Positions 1-12,739 of a stretch of DNA of 64,000 nt are shown piece by piece. Position 1 is the stretch's first letter. Every line of letters starts with the position of its first letter. Origin of the DNA: Aralia elata (taxonomy: Eukaryota; Streptophyta; Magnoliopsida; Apiales; Araliaceae); assembly GCA_034770075.1 (NCBI GenBank), contig CM068388.1, positions 19,215,206 to 19,279,205 of the forward strand, given 5' to 3'. The notes beneath the pieces are model-generated. The model searched no databases and had not been told where the DNA came from. It worked only from the letters and a program-made list of their open reading frames with translations. The position numbers and the translations under genes were made by a program.

Positions 1-11
1 ACATTTTTTTT

Positions 12-297
12 TGTAAATGGTGGTTATAGGGCTTAACTGGCCACCACATCTTATATTGTTCATTACAAGATATGAACGCTTGAATTTTTTTTAAAAAAAA
101 AAAGACGGAACCTTCCGCAACAGTGTTGCAGAAGAGAAAATTTATTAATTTCGAATTAACAGCAGAACAAATTTCCCTCTGTGTTATAGTGTTGCGGAGG
201 GTCATATTTTATTTTATTTTTAAATCCTTCCAGTCAAATCTTGCAATGCACATTGGAAGATCTGGTGGCCAATTAAGGCTCTATACCCACCATTGCT
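12..297. mobile_element. MITE with about 60-bp terminal inverted repeats
   Basis: The stretch 12-70 matches the reverse complement of 238-297 along almost its whole length (shared core GGCCACCA followed by ATCTT). The middle has no coding potential. This is the structure of a non-autonomous DNA transposon. No clear target duplication is visible, so the superfamily is not assigned. Confidence 0.7.
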
Positions 298-1465
298 ATG
301 AATAGGTTCCTTTCATTATATATAATTCTTACTTTTCTATGATTTCAATAATAAGATCTTGACCATAGTTTTTAGGATGGAGTCCTCACTGATCTTCAAG
401 AAACTAAAGATGCTCTGGTTGGGGCATCTGATCTACCCCTATCAATTCTTATAGTTGGAGTTGGTGGTGCAGATTTTAAGCAAATGGAGGTAAATATTTG
501 TTTTCTATTCTTGGAACCTAGACTATTTGGTTTTTGGTAGTAGTACTATACACTCCTTTTGCAATATGAACTGGTTTTTTCTTCCTTTTCTTTTTCTCTC
601 CGTTCATTTATTCTCGCCATATGGCAGATTCTTGATGCTGATAATGGACATCGCTTAGAGAGCTCTACAGGAATAATCGCCACAAGCGATATTGTTCAGT
701 TTGTTCCAATGCGCGAGGTGCATGGTGTGTATATTTTCTTATGCATTACCATTTCAGAATTAAAGATATTTTTTCCTTTTTTGGCTGTTCTAAAATTAGA
801 GATACTTTCAAATTTTAGACTACAAATTTAAAAATTACATCTATATATATATAGGTGTAATTTATAAATCCTTCCAATTCTTAGAATGTGACTTACATGA
901 AGTTTCAAACATGTTACTACTTATATTCTAGCTAGATTAAGTATTATTATGTCATCACTATTATATGGCAAAAAAATTCTTCAAATTTATCAATTTAAAA
1001 ATTTATCTCTAATATTGTGTGTGTATATACACACACAAAAAATAACATGGGTTAGAATTTGAACACATTTTGGTGTTGCTTAAATGTGTTGGTTAATGCA
1101 GTTACAAAATATATTCCTTTTTTGGTAGTTGGTACACTTGCATATTTACATAGTAATGCAGTTATAGAATACATTTGCAACTCTTAAGATTACAAATTTT
1201 TTGTTGTTAATTATAGTAATTTACTTAGGTACTTGACGTAGCGGATTGTAATGGTTAGTTTAACCTACTAACATAAATGTGATAAATCATTGCGCACAAG
1301 GGAAGATGAAGAATTCTCCAAGAGAAAATATAATATAATTGATAATAATTGTCAAAAAAATCCCTTTCAAAATCCTAAAATAACATATTTATAGTCTAAA
1401 ACACGTTCCAATCCTAATTAGAAAAGATGACAACAAAATACTGAAAAATAAAAATAAGAATAAGT

Positions 1466-2255
1466 CTATGCAGACAGACATTTGGATCGAAAATTCCGAC
1501 TGTGGGTCCCAATTATTTAGTTTTTACACTTTAATCAAAGTGGGTTTCTTTAGACTTTATTTCCATACCTTCATACCAGAGCTCTCCTCTGTCTCTAATC
1601 TCCACATCAGCGATCTCTCTTTCCAATCTCCATACCAGCAACCTTCGTACCAACGACCTCCATACCAGCGATTTCAAGGCATTCAGTCCCTCCCTCCCTC
1701 TCAAGTTCGACAATCTCCATCTCAGGTAACATTTTTTTTCTCTTTTCAGATTTTGGTTTAAACGAAAAAGAAGAAGAAGAAGAGGAATCTAGGTTTAAAC
1801 TTAGATCTAGATAACTAAATCAGTGTATAAAATTTGCACACACATGTTTAGATTAATTGATATCATCTTACTCTCTTTATACATGGTTCAAACAAAAACA
1901 TTACAAAGAAAAAAAGCCCTAATTTTGGATTAATTGTTCTGTTTTTTTTTCTTTAAAACAGGTACAAATTTTTTTTGGGGTTAAAACAAGTGGTGTTGTG
2001 TTGTTAATCTTGTGGACAAATGGAAATAAAATTATTCAACGCACCTTTAAGTACAAAGATGAATGAACACATTGAGGAAAATGTTATGAATGATAATTCA
2101 GAATTTAATGAGTGTATGGAAAGTGCAGTAGCTGTAGATGAGGTAACATATCCATAAACAAGAATGGAATTTGACAATATTGATGCTTGTGTAGAATACT
2201 ACATTAAATATGCTAACAAACAAGGGTTCCCAATGAAGAAAACATGTGTCAGTAC
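1466..2255 (+). pseudogene. FAR1-like transposase 5' part, decayed
   Basis: From the ATG at 2020 a reading frame runs through an acidic stretch, hits an in-frame TAA near 2155, then continues as MEFDNIDACVEYYIKYANK and GFPMKK. That resembles the start of the FAR1 DNA-binding domain found in FHY3/FAR1 proteins and the related Mutator-like transposases. The C/T-rich stretch 1560-1723 ends at a GTAACA donor-like site, and a TTTAAAACAG acceptor lies near 1960, so 1466-1723 may be a spliced 5' leader. The rest of the protein is missing. It lies in the copine intron. Inference: the remains of a FAR1-type Mutator-like element. A relic of a host FAR1-related gene is the alternative. Confidence 0.55.
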
Positions 2256-2271
2256 TTTATGTTAACGTTTT

Positions 2272-2722
2272 TGTTAGAACTTGTGACTTATAACTGAGAT
2301 TTTCTCGAAAAAGGCCAAGTGTGGAGCGGAGCAGAGTGAGGGATCGAAGCGAAGCAATCAAATGGAGCAGAGCGGAGCTTCGCAACGCACTGGCCCATCG
2401 AATTTGAACATAAGGTTTTGGGGGGGGTACGGGGGGATATGGTACAGGGTTACTATAGCATCGGCGCGGGGCGCGCCGGTCGGCGGACTCAGTTTTCTGG
2501 TTTATTTTTTGGGAGGACATTATGGGTATTTGAGTCATATGTAAAGTTGGATTGCAATAGGATTAGTAGCTATAAATACTATATATTATAAAGCTCTATA
2601 TAATCAAGATAATCAAATAACAACAGCTAGCCACTCGTGAAATACCCAATTTGAGGAATCACGTAAATCTCTGTGTTAATTCTATATTGTCGTATTGCGT
2701 CTGTGTGATCCTAATTATAACA
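2272..2722 (+). mobile_element. Solo LTR (Copia-like), TSD GTTTT
   Basis: The 451-bp segment begins TGTTAGAACT and ends CTAATTATAACA, the TG...CA limits of an LTR. It is flanked on both sides by the same five bases, GTTTT (2267-2271 and 2723-2727). Near the right part is a TATAAATAC box-like stretch. No internal retrotransposon sequence remains, so this is a solo LTR left by recombination between two LTRs. It contains an unusually GC-rich patch at about 2465-2485. The size and ending suggest Copia; this is inference. Confidence 0.8.
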
Positions 2723-2879
2723 GTTTTCGACTAACCCCCTCCCCCTTCCTCTCTCTTCTGCAGGTGGCTAGATCTCCGTCATTCAAGCTCTACTGGAAGA
2801 GCTGCCAGGGCACTTTTTGACTTATATGCATCAAACCTACTAGTGCTAATGTACCACAAATGGAAAGATTGGCTCCATA

Positions 2880-4425
2880 GTAGTTGTGAGAAACAGATAG
2901 CCTAAGAATCATTCAAAGGCTTTATCCTTTAGATTAGCATTTATCCATCTACGAGTGTAGATTATTATAATCATCAGAATTGTTTTTCACTCCCCTAGAT
3001 ATGTACATTATAATTAATGATAAATAAAAATAATAGTTTGATTAGGTACATGCATCATTTAAATATACAATTAATTATATTGCATATTTTATCTTAATTT
3101 TAGTCATATTTGTTTGCAAAGATTTTAATTCCAAAATTATAATCTCAAGACAATTTATTCTAGGATTAAATAGTCCTAATCACATGTTTGTTTTTTATGG
3201 AATTATTCATGAGATAACTTAAAATAATCTTATGTTATGTTTATTTTTTCTAAGATTAATTAAAGGATTGGATAAAAAAATATTGTTTGGACTATTATAC
3301 TCTTACTAATAAGAACATATTTTAAACTATAATTTAAATTTGTTTATACATCAAAAAATAATGAACAATAAGCTGTTTAAATAAGTTGTTTACCAATAAG
3401 CTGTTTACATGATAAGTTATTTACCAATAATAAGGACTAATAAACTGGTTACCAATAAGTTGTTTATCAATAAGCTATTTAAATAAGTTGTTTACCAATA
3501 AGCTGGTTAAATAATAAGTTCTTTAAATAATAAGTTGTTTACACTAAGTTGATTAAATAAGCTTTTGACAAACAAAAGCCAATATTTAAATATTTAAACC
3601 AATTCATAATGTAAATGACGTGGTTGTTACCAATAAGCTATTTAAATAAGTTGTTCATAATGTAAATAGATATAATAAGATATTATGGTCATTTTAGAAA
3701 AAGGTCGAGTATAATTTTGTCTAGAAATCTTTAGTCCCAAATGATGGGGATTATAATACCTAGTTGAATATAGTATTAAATAATCTCTTATGTTAAGCCA
3801 TTTTATAATCCCTTGATTAATAGTCTTAAGTCCAAATTTGAAACAAACAAAACTCTTGGGATTAATAGTCCTAGCCCAAGTGTAATCCTTACAAACAAAC
3901 ATAGTCATGGTGTGTTATTTAAACAATATGTTAGAGAATAACAATGTAGCGAAAAATATTAGCAAAGAAAAATAATCACATGATTAACTTAAATGTTGGA
4001 CTAGTTCGTGATTAGCGATAGATCAATTTTGCCATCTTTAGAATTTTCATACATCATACAATACAAGATCCCCTCCTTATATAATAAAATATAAGAAACC
4101 CTAATTTTACTAAAAAGTACAAAACTATCGGTCGTCTACTCCAAGAACAAGCTCAATTACATTTTATGTAATTTTATGATCACCACTAAATTTAAGTTCG
4201 GATCATATTTCACTAATAACACTACCAGTATACCTTTACTTTAGCCTATCAAAGTTTACACTTTCACTCGTTTATCAAAAAGAGATGGATATTTGAAATT
4301 AGGCGAAAATCAAGGAGAAAAAGAAACCGAATAAATAAAGAAAAATAATATTACAAGCATTTAGGACATGAAGAAAATGAACAAGAAACATGGGAGTTAA
4401 GACTCGATAACTAAGCATTTTCTCA
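2880..4425. other. AT-rich spacer with degenerate ATAAGTTGTTTA repeats
   Basis: No gene is seen. Between about 3360 and 3660 short imperfect copies of an ACCAATAAGCTGTTTA-like motif recur. The segment from about 3103 to 3905 has weakly matching ends (TGTTTGTTTG-type) and might be an old MITE. Confidence 0.4.
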
Positions 4426-4433
4426 ATTGCAAC

Positions 4434-4858
4434 CGATGTTTTCAAACCCGGACCCGTCATCGAACCGAAAAAGGTATCGAGTAGATAGATCACTGGTTCA
4501 ACCAGTGGTCGAACCGTTATTGACCAAGTAACGTCATTAATATATAAAAATATATATTATTAGTAATTAAGAAAATTTTAAAAAATATCATTTTTTTATT
4601 AACTAAAATATAATAAAGTTGAGTTACAATATTACTAAAAGTGGTTAATATTAATATTAAAAAAACAATTGGTACAAAAAATATTAAAAAATAATTAAAA
4701 CTAGTTCACTAGATCAACCAAACTGGTTCAACCGGTAGTCAACCAGTTCTACCGAATTTTGACCAAAAACGGGTTAATGGTCCAAACCGGACCGAAATGC
4801 TAACCGGTTCCCCTTTTTACTGGTTGAACCGGCGATCCGGTCCGGGTTAATAACCATG
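4434..4858. mobile_element. hAT-like MITE, 8-bp TSD ATTGCAAC
   Basis: The 425-bp element is bounded by identical 8-bp repeats ATTGCAAC (4426-4433 and 4859-4866). Its ends are imperfect inverted repeats: the left end CGATGTTTTCAAACCCGG matches the reverse complement of the right end, CATGGTTATTAACCCGG. The interior holds many GGTTGAACCGG-type motifs and no coding sequence. An 8-bp target duplication is the rule for hAT transposons. Confidence 0.75.
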
Positions 4859-5084
4859 ATTGCAACTACCTCCACAAGCCTAAACTCTTGTGGATGTCTC
4901 CCCAACCTTGGAGGCTGACGTGTGATCCACGAGACCCGTAAGCAAGAGCTGCATCAGCTTATTCAGAAAATAAAATTCTTTATTATAAATTGTTGAATAG
5001 AAATCTAAACAAGGCGTGGCCAAGTGTTAAGGCAACGGGTTTTGGACGTTCTCAGGTTTTGGTCCCGCTATACACATTATTATC

Positions 5085-5283
5085 GGTATTATTATTATTA
5101 TTATCGGTATTATTATTATTATTATAACAAATAATGCATTGTATCATTATTTGTATCCAATAATTGATTTTTATAATTAATATCAAATGAGTTTTGATAT
5201 AATTATTAGCAAATATAATTAAGGAAATTATAAAATATAAAAATTATAAATATTATTATTATCTGTATTATTATTATTATCGG

Positions 5284-5334
<51 letters not shown>

Positions 5335-5456
5335 CAGTATTATAATTATTAGTATCGGTATTATAATTATTATTATTATTATTAACGTTATTATTATTAT
5401 CGGTATTATTATTATTATCGGTATTATTATTATTATTGTTATTATTATTATTATTG

Positions 5457-5507
<51 letters not shown>
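5085..5507. repeat. (ATT)n microsatellite with CGGTATT interruptions
   Basis: About 420 bp of ATT/TTA trinucleotide repeat, interrupted at intervals by CGGTATT. The long poly-isoleucine frame on the minus strand is a product of the repeat and not a gene. Confidence 0.95.
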
Positions 5508-5700
5508 GACTAAAAGACAAATTGCACCCCAAACTTGTTGACTTTTGACCCTTAGCCGGTCACTTTTGACCGGCTAAATGTATGGAGGGTGCATTTTGTT
5601 ACGCATATATGAAGTTTAGGGTGCACTTAGATACGTTTTTCAGTTTGGGGTCAAAAGTCAACATATGGGTAAAGTTTGGGGTGCAATTTGTCTTTTAGTC
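5508..5700. mobile_element. Short MITE with about 30-bp perfect-type TIRs
   Basis: The left end GACTAAAAGACAAATTGCAC is the exact reverse complement of the right end GTGCAATTTGTCTTTTAGTC, and pairing continues inward through CCCAAACTT. It is 193 bp long, non-coding, and inserted at the edge of the ATT microsatellite. The target duplication is hidden by the low-complexity flank. Confidence 0.85.
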
Positions 5701-8048
5701 AATTTTTAAAAGGCTAGTAACTTTAAAGTTTAAACTAATCTCTCTATAAAGCTATGTCCACAAGTGTTGAATCAGTATACAAGACCAAGCAGCACTAAAT
5801 CAACATAAAGGAAGAATGATGGACAACCTAAACTTAACTTGGTTTTGATTTATTTTATTTTTGAGAGATTCTGTCTGGATCAAAGTCGAAATTGGGCTTC
5901 AAGTAGCTGTTATGTAAATGGTAACTCCAAACTTTGATCTATGTTGATATCAAGGCCATAACTTTTGAGCCGTGAGGAGTTACGGGGCGCGCCACCTATC
6001 AAATCGAAGCTCTCGACGAGCTCTACAATAAATTCAAATCCCAAGCCATGAACATGCATCCAACGTGGCATTGAAATCCCTTCAAACTTTTCTTCTTGCA
6101 TTTGTTTGCATATTTTACTCCAATAGATGTCCGGAATGCGTTTCCTTGCTTCTTCCTACAAAATAACATAAAAATACTATAAATACCTAATACTAACTTA
6201 AAATACTTAAGAACTCACAAATTATCAAGCCAAATATACTCAATTCGTAGGTATAAAACTCACTCGTCAAATACCCCCAAACTTAAATCTTTGCTTGTCC
6301 TCAAGCAAAACACTAAGAACACAACTATAACAACTAATTCTAAATAACAACTCACGCGACTTGGGCAATGAAACAATACAAATTTGCATAATAGCCTTAA
6401 AGATTTTCTCTAATGATAACTCAAGAATTTGTTTTTTGAAAACATGCAAAGCCTAAATTTCAACTTAATTGTCAGTTCCACAACTACTCATGATCTTTCA
6501 AGTGCGTGTGTGTATATCCAAATATTCAAACTAGTCATGATTTAGATAAGACCAGATAAACAAATACTCATAAAAGATTTTCAAAATCAACTCTACAAAC
6601 CTTCTTATCACATCAATCTCCGCTAATAAAGACAAAACACAAAAATAAGAGGATCAAAAGGATATTGCATACATTTAATAACGCTTGAACCCTTCCCAAG
6701 TAATTCAAAAATATAATTTGTTTATCTTTCTTTTTTTCTCTTTTTTTAGTGAGTACATTTTATGCTCCTTCTAACTTTCTTTTGAACGAGTGCGTTTTAC
6801 GCTCTATCTCGTTTTCTCTCGCACGAGACATACACATCCAGTTCAGAACATCCAACATTTTTCAAATTTTCAGTAGCATTAGCTTAGTTTCTACAACAAT
6901 AACTTGCTACGTCAACACTTGACTTAATTAACTGTTGTATTTAGGTAGTGTATTAGATCTGCAACTTGTTATGTCAACTTGGACTAAGTTATATGTTCAA
7001 TCACAATTATTTTCTTACATCCAGACCTTCATATGGTGTTGTTAAATTGCTTTACACTTTGTTAACGGTTTATTAGTTCAGGTTCTAAAGGTTCCAACAT
7101 ATCTCAACAATTATTATCAAGTTTTTATTCAACTATCTAACATTATTGGTTATATGTTGTATGTTATGTTAACTATAATTAGCTAATCAACAGATATGAA
7201 AGTTTAAATCTGGTTTATAGTTGTTATAATCAATAACTTGGTATTTGTTGGTTATTTCACTTGAATTGCATGCTCCACTCTGAACATATCCATGTAATCA
7301 ACAAGTATGTATTCTAGCTAATTAGTTAGATATATTATACGACATTGGTGGTTGTGGTGCATAATAACTTAGCCATAATCATTTAATCAACAGATAAGAT
7401 AACTTAATTAATTTTAGTTCAATAGTTTTGCATTTGTTGTTCAGTTTAACTCGCACTATAAATCAACAAATATGCCAGCTAAGTTCAGTTAAGTCTTTAA
7501 TCAATTACCTGATATTGAAGTCCTTAGTTAAAGGCAAAAAGACCCATAGAGAAGTTATTCCTTTTTCTCTTTAATCGTCTGACTAATTTTAGTTAGGCAG
7601 ATGACCGAATAAGAAGGATGGCAGATGACCGAATAAGAAGGATACTGTTAACTGAATATTGAATTAACAATTAAAATGCACTACTTTATAATGAGTTCAC
7701 TAAACTATGGCACGCATGCACACAAAAATATTCATAGACAACAATATCAGAGTATAAATTTAAAAATGTAAAAAAAAAACTCAACAATTTAAAGTGTGTT
7801 TAAGCCTCAAATTTTTTCCTCGTGTTTAAGATTTCGAAAATCTAATAAAATATGGTTAATTGTTACTCCTTTTGTTCCAAAGGTTATAGATGCATTTGAT
7901 TTTGTGAAATTATATTATAAAATTCTAAAAATCAAAATCAAAATTGATATGATTTATTTTAAAATTTGAAAACAACAAACATGATAGTTAAAAGAACTTT
8001 ATATTATAATACACGACATATATATACATAGGGATACTTTTTTGTTAA
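5701..8048. other. Spacer with possible gypsy 3'-end remnant at 5890-6330
   Basis: No intact gene is seen. On the minus strand, near 6270-6310, lies the sequence GCTTGAGGACAAGCAAAG, followed by TTAAGTTTGGGGGTATTTGA. From memory this pair of motifs is common near the 3' end of plant Ty3/gypsy elements of the Athila/Tat group, so 5890-6330 may be such a remnant. At 7596-7643 a 24-bp unit GGCAGATGACCG... is repeated twice exactly. A Stowaway-like end (TACTCCTTTTGTTCC) occurs near 7866. Confidence 0.35.
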
Positions 8049-8401
8049 CACTACAAAAAATTTGGTTATAGCTGACGGACAAGTCCGTCGGAAATAGCCC
8101 ATTTTTTGTTGCCAATGACCTCATTCTCGACGGATCTGTCCGTCGCCCCATGCTCCCATCGATCGTTGTCGCAATTGAGGTCATTGGTGAAAACATCAGT
8201 GGTGATGGACAATCTGTCGATAATGACTCATTGGCGACAACATGACTCATTAGCGACGGCATGTCCATCGCGAATGACTCATTTAATAATGAAATTTAAA
8301 AGTCATAGGTGACGACCAGTCCGTTGCCATTAAGTTGGTCCGTCGGCAATGAGTAGTTTTAAATTTTTTATTAGAATGGTCATTACCGACGACCTGAGAA
8401 T

Positions 8402-11340
8402 TGTGACGCCCTCAAATCCGGGTACCTTAAAACCTTGGATATGTTGCTACACAAAACTATTCATCCATACATCTCTATCAATATAATCTCAATGACACGA
8501 ATGTAATTATTATATATTACAATTATTTCCATTCAATCTCAAGTTCTAACTACCTTTACATGTTCAAAGCATAATAATATTAAACATATTACAATATTAT
8601 TACGTTTATCACAAACGTCTTCTTATTCGTACATTTTTCCTTTTCTTTTGTCTTTATCGAAACTTTCAACCATTTTGGTCTTAGCTGCAATTTTTAATGA
8701 AAACAAGGTTGATCATTTAATTATCCAGCAAGTATAACAATTGAATAACAACAAAATCAAGAATCATATCCTTACTCTTCAACAACTGAACAATAGTTGT
8801 GAGACATTCCGAATAAACAGGAATAATACTTTACTTGTGTTAAAAAAAAATCGAAACGACATACTGAGCGGTCATAAGATCTTGAACTTTTCTTTTGTCT
8901 TGCCATAAAAGGTTAAACATAAATTTAACTGTAAACCGTCTTGCTTACGAGCACTTCTAGGTGATCAGCCTATTGTACTCTATGTTGATCAACACTCTAA
9001 CTGAAACGACTATATATGTTTGTTTAGGCGCCTCACGGCCTTATCGGAATAACCGACTAAAATGTACCCCTAATATTAGGGTTGTTCATCTCATTCATGT
9101 CTCGGAATCCTAACCAAAATAATTCAGTTGGATAACTCTACTTAACATCAATAATATTTCAAAGATTTACTATCAAATCGATAAAAACATTTCTATATCT
9201 GTCTAGCCAAAACAAATGGCATCGACGTTCTTCATAAACAATTGATACATAATCGAACTTTAAAACTTTAACAATTTATGTCATAACATAGCTTGAACAC
9301 TTGTACAAATACTAAATGATTTACATAAGTATGGAATTTACACAATCATATATCTATTACGTAAATTGAAATTTCAAAACATCGAATAACATTCATAAGA
9401 TCATAATCAAATGAAGTTAGAAAACTTGTTCAAATATAACTTGAGTAAAGTTAGGAAACTTGCCTTATGCGTTCTTTAAAGATTACACTAAATGTCTCTT
9501 CAATTGTCTTACACAATATCAATTACATGGACACACCAATTAATCACCACATGACTCTTACTCTAGTTCACCTTAATTAGCCATTAAACATGAACTTAAC
9601 TTCGTATTTTTAACTTTTACGAAACTTGTCAAATTCATAACTATACCTAACCAACCTCGAAATGGTCTCAACTTTGGACTGTAAACTATTTATAACATAG
9701 TCTAACTACCCCTATAGGTAGCATGAATTAAAAAAATTTCATACACAAAACTTTATTTTTAAGGTTCCATTTCCGAATGCTTCGCAATTTGTAGACTGCA
9801 GCACCTCGACTTTACATTTTCGAAAAATAGGCAGAAAGGTCATAAGTGTGATTTTGATCACAATTTCTTCATTTCATTTGGTAAAATATGATATTACAAG
9901 TATCAAATTGTTATGTTATCATGTTCTAACACTTTATAACATCAAATAACAAAATCATGAACCTACTTATATAGAGTTTTTATGACTTTTGCTCAAGAAC
10001 ACACGAAGAACACGAAAAACGAAAAAATTGTACATGGTAACGACTTGTGTTCTTGAGCTTTATAATTTCACAATTGAAATAATTTGAGCATTATAACGGC
10101 TTACATATGTGCTTTATGACACTTTAAAATTGAAATATCATAAATTTAACTTATAAAAAAATTTGCTCAAGAACACACGAAGAACGAAAATACCGTATAT
10201 AGTAACGACTTGTGTTTTTGAGCTTTTCTACTATACTAACAGAAAATCAAATATAATAACGACTTGCTCAAGAACATATGAAGAAACACGGAGAACAAAA
10301 AAATCGTACATGGTAACGACTTATGTTCTTAAGCTTTTCGACTATAAAATAAAAAAAAAATTGAACATAACAATGAATAGGGATTTTATCTCTTGTAGTT
10401 GCAAGCTTTAACTATTTCTTTGTAACTTCAATACTTGAAATATATATCTAGAGACTAATTTTGCCCTTTAAAAATAGTGAGAAAAATGAAGAACTAAGCT
10501 TGCTATTTATAGGAAAATCAAAGTTTCATTAATCATATTTTTACCCCGACTTATTACACTTTAGTCTGCCAAACAACATCATCATGACATTATGATGACA
10601 TCATCTTTGTGTTTCTTTGAGCCTTATGTCATGCCACATCATACTTACATCATCCTTTGCTACAATTGGTCAAAAACAATTCACTTGGATTCCAAGTTAC
10701 AAATTCGTATATATTTTGTATAATATTCATATTCTACTCGTATTATATCTCGTATTAATCTCGTATTCTATCATATAATATTTCGTATTATACTCGTATT
10801 TATTCTTATATTCTATCGTATAATATTTTGTATTGTACGCATATTTATTCTTGCATTCTATCGTATAATATTTCATATTATACTCGTATTATTCTCGTAT
10901 TCTATTGAAATTCATTCCACAATCGGAAAACTACGTTTTTTGTTGTCAAATTTTATTGGATATTCTATCTTTTCTCGTAATATTAACATTCGCGTATTCT
11001 TCAAAAAATAAAAAAGACACAAAAGCGTTTTTAGGTGACTAGTGTTTTTACGCCTTTTCTTGGAAAAATTTTATTTTACTATACGAAATCCAAATTCAAA
11101 ATTTCTAATACGTAAATACAATCTAGATCATAATACGACTTTTAAACACATAACACACAATATATTCATAAAAATTCATTTCATTCAAATATATTTAAAA
11201 TGGCTAAGTACAAATTCTTAATCGTTACAAGAATAACATTTTAAAAAATAATATTTTTTTTTTAAAATTTGCAAAGTCCCCTATTCTTTTAAATATACAT
11301 AATTATACTTGTTATAAACAAAAAAAATAAATAATTCTTC
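8402..11340 (+). repeat. Possible LTR/gypsy-derived insertion with internal repeats
   Basis: The sequence TGTGACGCCCTCAAATCCGG at 8402 is the kind of LTR start seen in plant chromoviral gypsy elements, and the CACTA subterminal motifs stop exactly here. No matching end was identified. Inside are three spaced copies of GCTCAAGAACACACGAAGAA-like sequence (about 9993, 10167 and 10268) each linked to GTAACGACTT, and at 10720-10910 an array of TCGTATTATACTCGTAT-type repeats. No gene is seen. Confidence 0.35.
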
Positions 11341-11350
11341 ACTAACGCAT

Positions 11351-11540
11351 ACTAAGCTCACCCCCCTTTAGCGACGGACCTGGCGACGGTTCGGTCATAC
11401 AACCGTCGTTTATACTTTTAGCAACGGATAAAATATAGCGTTGCTAAAAGTATAGACGACGGTTGTATGACCTAACCATCGTCGGGTCCGTCGCTAAAGG
11501 GGAGTGACCTTAGGTGAGTCGGATAAGGGGTGAGCTTAAG
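11351..11540. mobile_element. Hairpin (foldback) MITE with TAGCGACGGA core
   Basis: The left arm 11352-11426 and right arm 11439-11512 are near-perfect reverse complements (e.g. TTTAGCGACGGACC and GGTCCGTCGCTAAA; AGCAACG and CGTTGCT) around a loop of about 12 bp. An outer pair, AAGCTCACCCC and GGGGTGAGCTT, extends the palindrome to 11540. Non-coding; a transcript would fold into one long hairpin. Confidence 0.8.
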
Positions 11541-11572
11541 ATCTGGACTGTATATATATATATATATATAGC

Positions 11573-11782
11573 ATTTCAAGAGTAGAACTCTTAAAGAGCA
11601 TAACTAGCAGAACTATCTTTAGTGACGGACAAACGACGGTTTGGTTCGTCGCCATAGGACCGGTCCATCGCCATAACATTTAGCGACGGACCAAACCTAT
11701 GGCGACGGACCAAACCGTCGTCTATCCGTCGCTAAAAGATAGTTCTACTAGTTATACTCTTTAAGAGTTATGCTCTTGAAAT
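11573..11782. mobile_element. Second hairpin MITE between TA-repeat tracts
   Basis: The arms 11573-11646 and 11711-11782 are reverse complements with few mismatches (left ATTTCAAGAG...ACTCTTAAAGAG, right CTCTTTAAGAGT...CTCTTGAAAT). The centre holds GACGGA motifs shared with the neighbouring hairpin, although the outer ends differ. It is flanked by (TA)n on the left (11551-11570) and (TG)n(TA)n on the right (11788-11834). Confidence 0.85.
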
Positions 11783-11786
11783 TTTC

Positions 11787-11838
<52 letters not shown>

Positions 11839-12061
11839 CAACCATCATTATGTACACAACGTAATCACATGAATTATAAGATGTAACTAGATACAAAATA
11901 TAATCATTGTACAACCCAAAAACTAGTTATATACATAAAAGTAAATAACCATCAATATGTACACAACTTAATCATATAAACCATAAAAAGTAACTACATA
12001 CAAAATGTAATTGATGTACAACTCAAAAACTAGTTAGATATATTAAAGTAAACATATAAAC

Positions 12062-12283
12062 ATAGACTATATCCCTCGGTCATCATCGTTATCGATAGAC
12101 AAACGAGCATTGTCCATTGTGCCCCTACCCTGCCATTGTCAGTCCCACCCTCCGTACCATCATCAACATCGCCTATGAGGTCCTCACCATCTCCTTGGTT
12201 GTCCTAGCCATCTCTTATGCGGTCCTCGCCATCGTCGTTGGCTCCTCCCCTGCCACGAGGTTCATCAACAAGACCCTACAAAA
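12062..12283 (-). pseudogene. Last exon of a CACTA Transposase_24-type gene
   Basis: On the minus strand a TTTTGTAG acceptor at about 12283 is followed by an Asp/Gly/Glu-rich reading frame (GLVDEPRGRGGANDDGED, one internal TAG, then DNQGDGEDLIGDVDDG). This resembles the acidic tail encoded by the last exon of the Transposase_24 gene in the other CACTA element of this window (GGDLEHDGDP near 56990). Upstream exons were not recognised; a duplicated non-coding sequence (12330-12725) follows. Function by analogy only. Confidence 0.4.
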
Positions 12284-12329
12284 TTAAAATATTAATTATA
12301 AAGTAACAAATGTAACCATTTTTAAATAA

Positions 12330-12725
12330 TTTTTCAAGTGTTCTTTATATAAGTTAGACAAACGAGCTTCTAACTCAACCACCGAAACTCTGAATCAAAT
12401 CCCGTAAGTTGTCACGTGTTTGAAATATATAAGAGGTGTTTTGCCTATGGGTTCGCGTTGTTTCGACGTTTGGGGCCCGTTTTGGTCTAGTTTTCCTAAT
12501 TTTTTAAAAGTCCTTTTTAATATAATTTAGGCAAACGAGCTTCCAACTCGGTCACCGGAACTCCGAATCGAGTCTCGTAAGTTGTCACATATTTAAAATA
12601 TATATGAGGTGTTTTGCCTAAGGTTTCGCGTTATTTTAACTCCCGGGGCCCGTTTGGTCTAATTTTCCTAAATTTTTTTAATTCTTTTTAATATAAATTA
12701 GGCAACCGAGAAAATTTTGCACAGT
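12330..12725. repeat. Tandem repeat, about 180-bp unit
   Basis: The sequence TAGACAAACGAGCTTCTAACTC (shortened: ACAAACGAGCTTCTAACTC) at about 12355 recurs as GGCAAACGAGCTTCCAACTC at about 12530 and begins a third time near 12700. The units share GGTGTTTTGCCTA and GGGGCCCGTTTGGTCTA-like segments. It lies in the interior of the CACTA-like element, probably an intron. Confidence 0.75.
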
Positions 12726-12739
12726 TTTTTTATCTCAAA

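Larger units (their letters stand above)
376..2845 (+). pseudogene. BONZAI/copine 3' exons, decayed
   Basis: Three exons of a plant copine (BON family: calcium-dependent membrane-binding proteins acting in growth and repression of immune receptors) can be read. Exon 376-489 follows an AG and ends at a GT; it encodes TDLQETKDALVGASDLPLS and then VGVGGADF. Exon 627-724 encodes ILDADNGHRLESSTG and IVQFVPMREVH. Exon 2764 to about 2845 encodes VIQALLEELPG and TYMH. All three join in frame, and together they cover the end of the vWA-like domain. In the third exon a TAG stands where the family has Gln (GG-stop-IS), and another TAG follows the TYM stretch, so the copy cannot make the normal C terminus. 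Introns are retained, so this is a DNA-level copy or a decayed gene, not a retrocopy. Upstream exons would lie left of the window. The second intron carries a FAR1-like fragment and a solo LTR. Confidence 0.85.

Noticed and set aside
5206..5532. Minus-strand frame of 108 codons, mostly isoleucine
   Set aside because: It is the translation of the ATT microsatellite.
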